Position numbers and translations under genes: made by a program
The notes under the pieces: generated by a model
Told to the model about the DNA's origin: nothing
The model's database searches: none
What the model saw: only the letters and a program-made list of their open reading frames with translations
Part shown: positions 40,701 to 46,700 of the stretch, piece after piece
How positions within the stretch are numbered: position 1 is the stretch's first letter
Layout of the letters: each line of letters starts with the position of its first letter
Assembly: GCA_020091685.1 (NCBI GenBank)
Contig: CM034606.1
Span: 18,678,695 to 18,742,694 of the forward strand
Source of the DNA: Lutjanus erythropterus
Lineage: Eukaryota; Chordata; Actinopteri; Lutjaniformes; Lutjanidae
Reading direction: 5' to 3'
Length of the DNA: 64,000 nucleotides

Positions 40701-43700
40701 AAAAATGTGAACTTATTTCAGCTAATATTAGGATTTTTTCTTTCCTCTCATGGCATTTTTCACCCTACATTATATAGCGACAGTGGTGAAATGGGATAGA
40801 GACATACATCAAAGGTTGCCCGCTGGAATCAAACTGGCAATAGTTGTGGCTTTGTGGTATGTGATAAAAACATCCAGCTACAGAGACGATCTTGATAGTA
40901 ATTAGTTACTGTGATAAAAATATGCTCTTACTTTTTAAATCCAGGGTTCTTAAAGTTTTGATGGCTAAGTGCCAATTTAGGGAGCCAGCATATGATTCAG
41001 GGCCACACAGGAAAACCCATGAACTTGTAGGATTTATGATTGGTCTCATAATGACATTTAAATTCCTCAAGCACCAAATTCACCTGTCTGCACACGAGGC
41101 AGATCACTTTATTTGTCCCAGAGGTCTGACCAAGTAAGAGTTGATCCATTTTCTCCTGAAACCTCCTTTTCTCCTCAACTGCACAGCATTTTTTCAAGTC
41201 GTCCACCGAAATCTCTAACTTAAGGTAATGGCACTAGCATTGATGGCAAAACTTTATTCCTCTGACACTCACCAGGTTCCACTAGTTGCCATGCAACCAG
41301 TAGCTTTCTACAGGTCGTCATTACGAACCTGAGAGACGCCTGTCGGTGGGGCGCAGTTTGACACAGTAGCCAAGTAGTGGATTTAATGTAGGCTACTAAA
41401 AATAAGAATATTGAAACAGACTGCAGATTATTAACATATATCTGCAGTTCATCCAGTTCAAGTTCGGGAGCTGCACAAAATGTTTCTGGCGGCCGCCGTT
41501 GGCCTGCGGGCCACACTTTCAATGTTTGATTTTGAAAAAAACAACCTCTTAGTGCTCTCTGGTGGACAGTGTATGAAATGGTGACAGTTTTTATCTGATC
41601 TCAGAAATATCTTCAGTATTTCTTCACAGTTTGTTTTTATTTTACTTGTTTATTTATAGGGTATAGTGTACATTGATGCAGCATTTACATCTAACAGTAT
41701 CAATGTAAATGTGCCGGGGTTAGCTAAGCACCTAATTTCTTCCCTCTGGTTTGGAGGGGAAAGAAGGGAATCACAAGCCTGATGGGCGGCGTTATATAAT
41801 CTTGGGGGTATGTTCTAGTCAGTAGTGGCAGTGTATGAGATGATGTAGGTGGGGCGGAGACTTGTGATTTAAAACCTTGTGTAATTTAATTTTATTGATG
41901 GAGCCAAATCTTTCCTATTTTTGACTGTTTATATCCGTGCAGCTCCCGTCTGGAGCCAGTCAGCACTCAGTCGACTCCCCAGGGGAGTGGAGCCGCCACC
42001 CCCGACAATCACTCCACCATCGATACACTCAGCGAACAGGATGAGGGCACGCTCACTCCTTCCTCCAAGCAGACCACACCCACTACCAGCCCTCGCAATT
42101 TCATCAGGTAAACTTCTGCACAAACATTAATAAAAGCAAAAATCAGTGATATGTTGTGTGAGAGAGATGCTTGCTTCATTACACTTCAGTAACTCTCTAA
42201 CTGACCCTTGTTGTCCTCCAGAATGCCGTCAGAGGGAAGCAGGAAGGTGGGTGAGCCACGGCTTGTGACAGTGCGCAGACCAGGGGTGGAGGTGGGAGTC
42301 ACGCTCTGCGGAGGGAACCTACGGGGCGTCTACATAGAGAGCCTGGATGAAGACAGTCCTGCAAGAGGCCCTGATGGGCTGCTTGCTGGGGACCTCATTC
42401 TGGAGGTGTGTACTCACACATATATACATAGACACACAAGGGCAGCCACTAATGATTATTTTCCTTATAAATTAATGCCAATCATTTCCTAGATTAAACG
42501 ATTAGTTGTTTGGTTCATAAAATGGTGAAAAATATTTATCATAGTTTCCCAAAGAGGGTGACATTGTGAAATGTCTTTTTTTTGTCCGCAGTCTCAAAGA
42601 TATTCAGTTTACTGTCATAGAGGAGAAAAGAAATCAGAAAATTCACACATTTGAGAAAAACAAAAAAAAACACTAAACATTTATCAAAACAGTCAGTGAT
42701 TAATTTAATAGTTGACATCTAATCGATTAATTGACTGATGATTGTAGCTCCAAGGATGGGTCGTACCAACGAGGATTCATTTTTAAACCTGATTAAATTA
42801 TGGTTAAACTTTAAAGTATTTTGCACCAAAGTTTTAAACCATCTAAAAATTAAGAAGGGTTAAATTTAAACCTCTCTTTAAACATTAGTTTAGTTTTTAC
42901 TGTAACCTTAGATTACATTTAATTCTGTTGCACTTAAACTTCATAAACTCCATTTTAAAATGTGATCCTGTATTAACTTTAAACTTTAAACACTTGAGGA
43001 AGTTCAGCTTTTTTTGTCTTCCTTTTTTTAGATGGATTGAGCACTATAATAACACTCCTTGAAGACAGTTAAGGGACAGACTCGACCCAATTAAGTTTTA
43101 TGATGCGTCTCTGCTTTCTTTTGCTCCAGTAGATAATGTGGCCTAGCACATAATGCACAAACTGTACTGTGCAAAAAATATGATTGTACAGGATTTTAGT
43201 TTATCATATTCACAATTTTTGAGCAAATATCAAAGATCTTTTAAAGTGGGACTTTTATTCAGTTTCAGAAAAGGAAAAGGTTTTGATTTTTGTAAGAAAG
43301 TAAAGAGTTGTAGGTGAAATATACTTTTTTTTTTTAAGTGATCTCAAAGCTTAACTCTTTAAAGTTGATGTAGCAAAGCTTTGTGTGCTGTTGCTACTGT
43401 AGACTCGAGCACTGCCAGAAGGCGTTGGCATTTCTTTCCTGCCTGTCATTGTTCCTCATTGATCTTCTCCCCATCTGCGTTCTCTGTCTCTCTCCACGCT
43501 GCTGATCTATCCAGAGCACCGCAAACTCATAATAGACAATTCCTGGCATGCTCCTTCTTAGCCCTCCGCCACAAAGGACCTGCTATCTGAATTGCCACGC
43601 AGCTTTGTCATCAGGCTGCGCAGCATCAGCCTGTCCTTCAATCTCCTATCTTGTTTGTTTTCTTCCCCCATACATGGCACAAATCAATACTGCGACACTT

Positions 43701-46700
43701 TAATACAGCTGAAAGCTTGGAGGAAATGTAGCCTAGTGGAACCTTCACCAGCACAGCAAATGATTTCACAGATGAGTGTAAACGCTCAAATTTCTTTGCT
43801 CTTCACCCTGAGTTTGTCTGATTTTTTCCTGATGTGAAGTTCACTTGCCCTCTGTGTTGTTTTTCTCCCCATCCACCTCATCGTTTGTCTTTCAGTACAA
43901 CTCGGTGAATATGAAGAATAAGACGGCAGAAGAGGTGTACGTGGAGATGCTGAAGCCTGCGGAGACGGTCACGTTCAAAGTGCAGCATCGGCCAGATGAC
44001 TTCAGTATGCTCAAAGATGTCCCAGGAGATGGCTTTTATATTAGGTACATGCATATACAGGATTTAAAGTCATTTATTATCATTATATAACACAGGGTTG
44101 TACAGTGACATTAGAGATGCAGTTCATTCATAATGCACGCAATATATATAATAACATATATACAGATAATTAATTAAATTCAGAGTGGAATAGGGTAAAA
44201 ATATAAAACAAAATAATATACATACAGGAAATTATGCAGTGCAGTTTTTGAATTTGTTATGTTAATAAGTTATGTCATCAGAGATCAAGGAAACTTTTTA
44301 AGTTGTAATACTTGTTTTTCTGACAACAACTCTGCAGCCACAGTGTCCCCCTTTGAATTTCATGCTTGAGCAGCAAGCATCAAAGATGTAACTGTTTTTG
44401 TTTGCCCGTTTCACGTTGTGGGGTGGTCTGCGGTGGTGCGTCCATCTAATCTGACTGTGTTTGAAAGATGCCTACTGCATTCGCCATCTGCTGCTGTTTA
44501 ATCCAAACCCCACGCTTTCTGTTCCGATGCCTACGAGTGTATTTCTGTCATAGGTGATAAGCTTTTAAGCAATAAAGCTGAAAAATAGCAAATTAAAAGA
44601 GAAAAGTAGTCAAGTTTGAAGGGGCTACCAGTAACTGCATTTACACGCACAGCTGTTGCCATAGCTATACATATACAAATGCATATACACATGCACACAA
44701 TCATTGTTGGGCGTTAATGTGTTACAGCTCTGTAAAAGGACCACTCTAATTTTGCCCAAGCAGCCTCATCTCTGTCCATGCTGCTATATATAGAACCACC
44801 ACTGGAGCGCCCCGTGGACAAGCTGGAATCTTTCTCATCTAACCAATTATGTCCCAGATCCACTGTGTGACTGCAATGATGCTAATCACACCACAGATTT
44901 AGGTTATCTAATCTCTCTGCTCGCTGCACACCAAACCCAACGCCGCGTCCGTTTTAGCACTCGGTGTTTTCCAGACCCTTTAGAAATACATTGTATATGG
45001 AAAACGGAGCTCTAAAATAGTCACGTTTTATTGTTGGGAGTCTGTTGGGGCGTGTTGCCGCAGCTGCCGCAGTCACTTGTCATATAGGCAAGTGGGCTCG
45101 TGATGTCATCCACAGTAAATACACTCAGCCTGCCTGGCTGTCACAGATAGGCTGCTCGGCTATGACTTATGAGGCTCCAACAGGAGCCAAGCAAGGCCTG
45201 TGCTGTCGATAGATTTCACTACACTTCCCTTTCTTACCCTCCTTCTATCTTCCTGATCCTTTATCTTGTTCTCTTCACACCTTTCTTGTCTGATTCCTCA
45301 CCTCCTCTTTCACTTTATCAACTTTATACTCCTGCGCTCCCTCGTCCTGCCCTGCTCCTCATAACTCCCCATCTATCTTTGTCTCTCCCTCCCACCAGAG
45401 CACTTTACGACCGGGTGGGGGAGGCCGAGGGGGACCTCAGTTTTAAGAAGGATGACATCCTGTACGTGGATGAGTCTTTACCAAAGGGCAGCTTCGGGAC
45501 CTGGATGGCCTGGCAGCTAGACGAGAACGCGCAGCAGATCCAGAGGGGGCAGATCCCCAGCAAGTACATGTGGGTGGAGAATGCAACGCACGCTTACACA
45601 CATACATGTTTGAGCTAGTGGACAGTTTGTAACAGCTGTGACAACAATCTGCGCCATACTGCTACAATGCAGGCATCATATGCAATGTCACTTCTGTTCC
45701 ATATGTTCCATATACTCAAAGTCCTGTTGTCTTCTTATTGGGTGTCCCTATAGACTTTCATTAATGTTACTGAACAAAACTTTCTTTTTTATATTTATAT
45801 TACCTTTTATGCTAATACAGTGATTCTGAGCCAGTAACAATTGAAATGAATTCTAAACAAATACTAAAATAACACATTTCCATCTATTATAAAGATTTAT
45901 AATTTTTTCCAACCATGACTCTCAGAACTACATGCCTGACATAAACTTAATCTTAAAGAGATTATTCAGATTATTTAACGTGGGGTTGCGTGAATTACTT
46001 ATCGATAATCAGTAGCTACAGTAGATGTCACTCCCAGTGAGGACAAACAGAGAGTCACCAGGAGGAAAGCTAAGCGATGTATTTAAAGGTATTTTAGCCA
46101 CTTCAGAAAGTTTACCAAAACAAAATCAACCTCACTTTAGTATACACTATATTTAGAATATTTTCATGGCTTCACTTTGCTGCCAGACAACCTTTTCTGA
46201 TGGGAAACAGCATTTTTCTAAGCTAAATATCGCTCTCAAAACCAACCAAACTCCATAGGTGAAATCCTTTTATCTCTCAGAACACAGGAGTTTGCTGAAG
46301 TACTGCTGCCTCAATCTGATAGTTTTGTTTGTCTTATTGTGTGACTTTGGTGAATCTAAACTATCCTTCTAAAGAAACGAATAGATCGAGGCAGCAGGAG
46401 ACCAGCAACTGCTGTATTCTGGGAGGTAAAATTTCAGATTCCTCTTAAGGAGTTTGGTTGGTTTGGAGAGAGCAATATTTGGCTTGTGTAATGACAGGTG
46501 CTTGTCAGAAAGGGATTCAAAATAAATTGGTGAAAAATTCAAATATAGTGTACATTGCTTGTATTCCTCTCTGCTTCTCCAAACTGGGGGCAGGTTGACC
46601 ACCATCTGTTGTATCTAACACACTGATTGTTGATAAGTACCTTATACAATCACATATTAAATAATAGGAACTATCCCTTTAATGCAACAAATTGTCTCTC

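Noticed and set aside
45169..45618. Open frame of 149 codons on the + strand
   Set aside because: Its 3' half is simply dlg5 exon 27 in frame. The upstream part is the pyrimidine-rich intron end.
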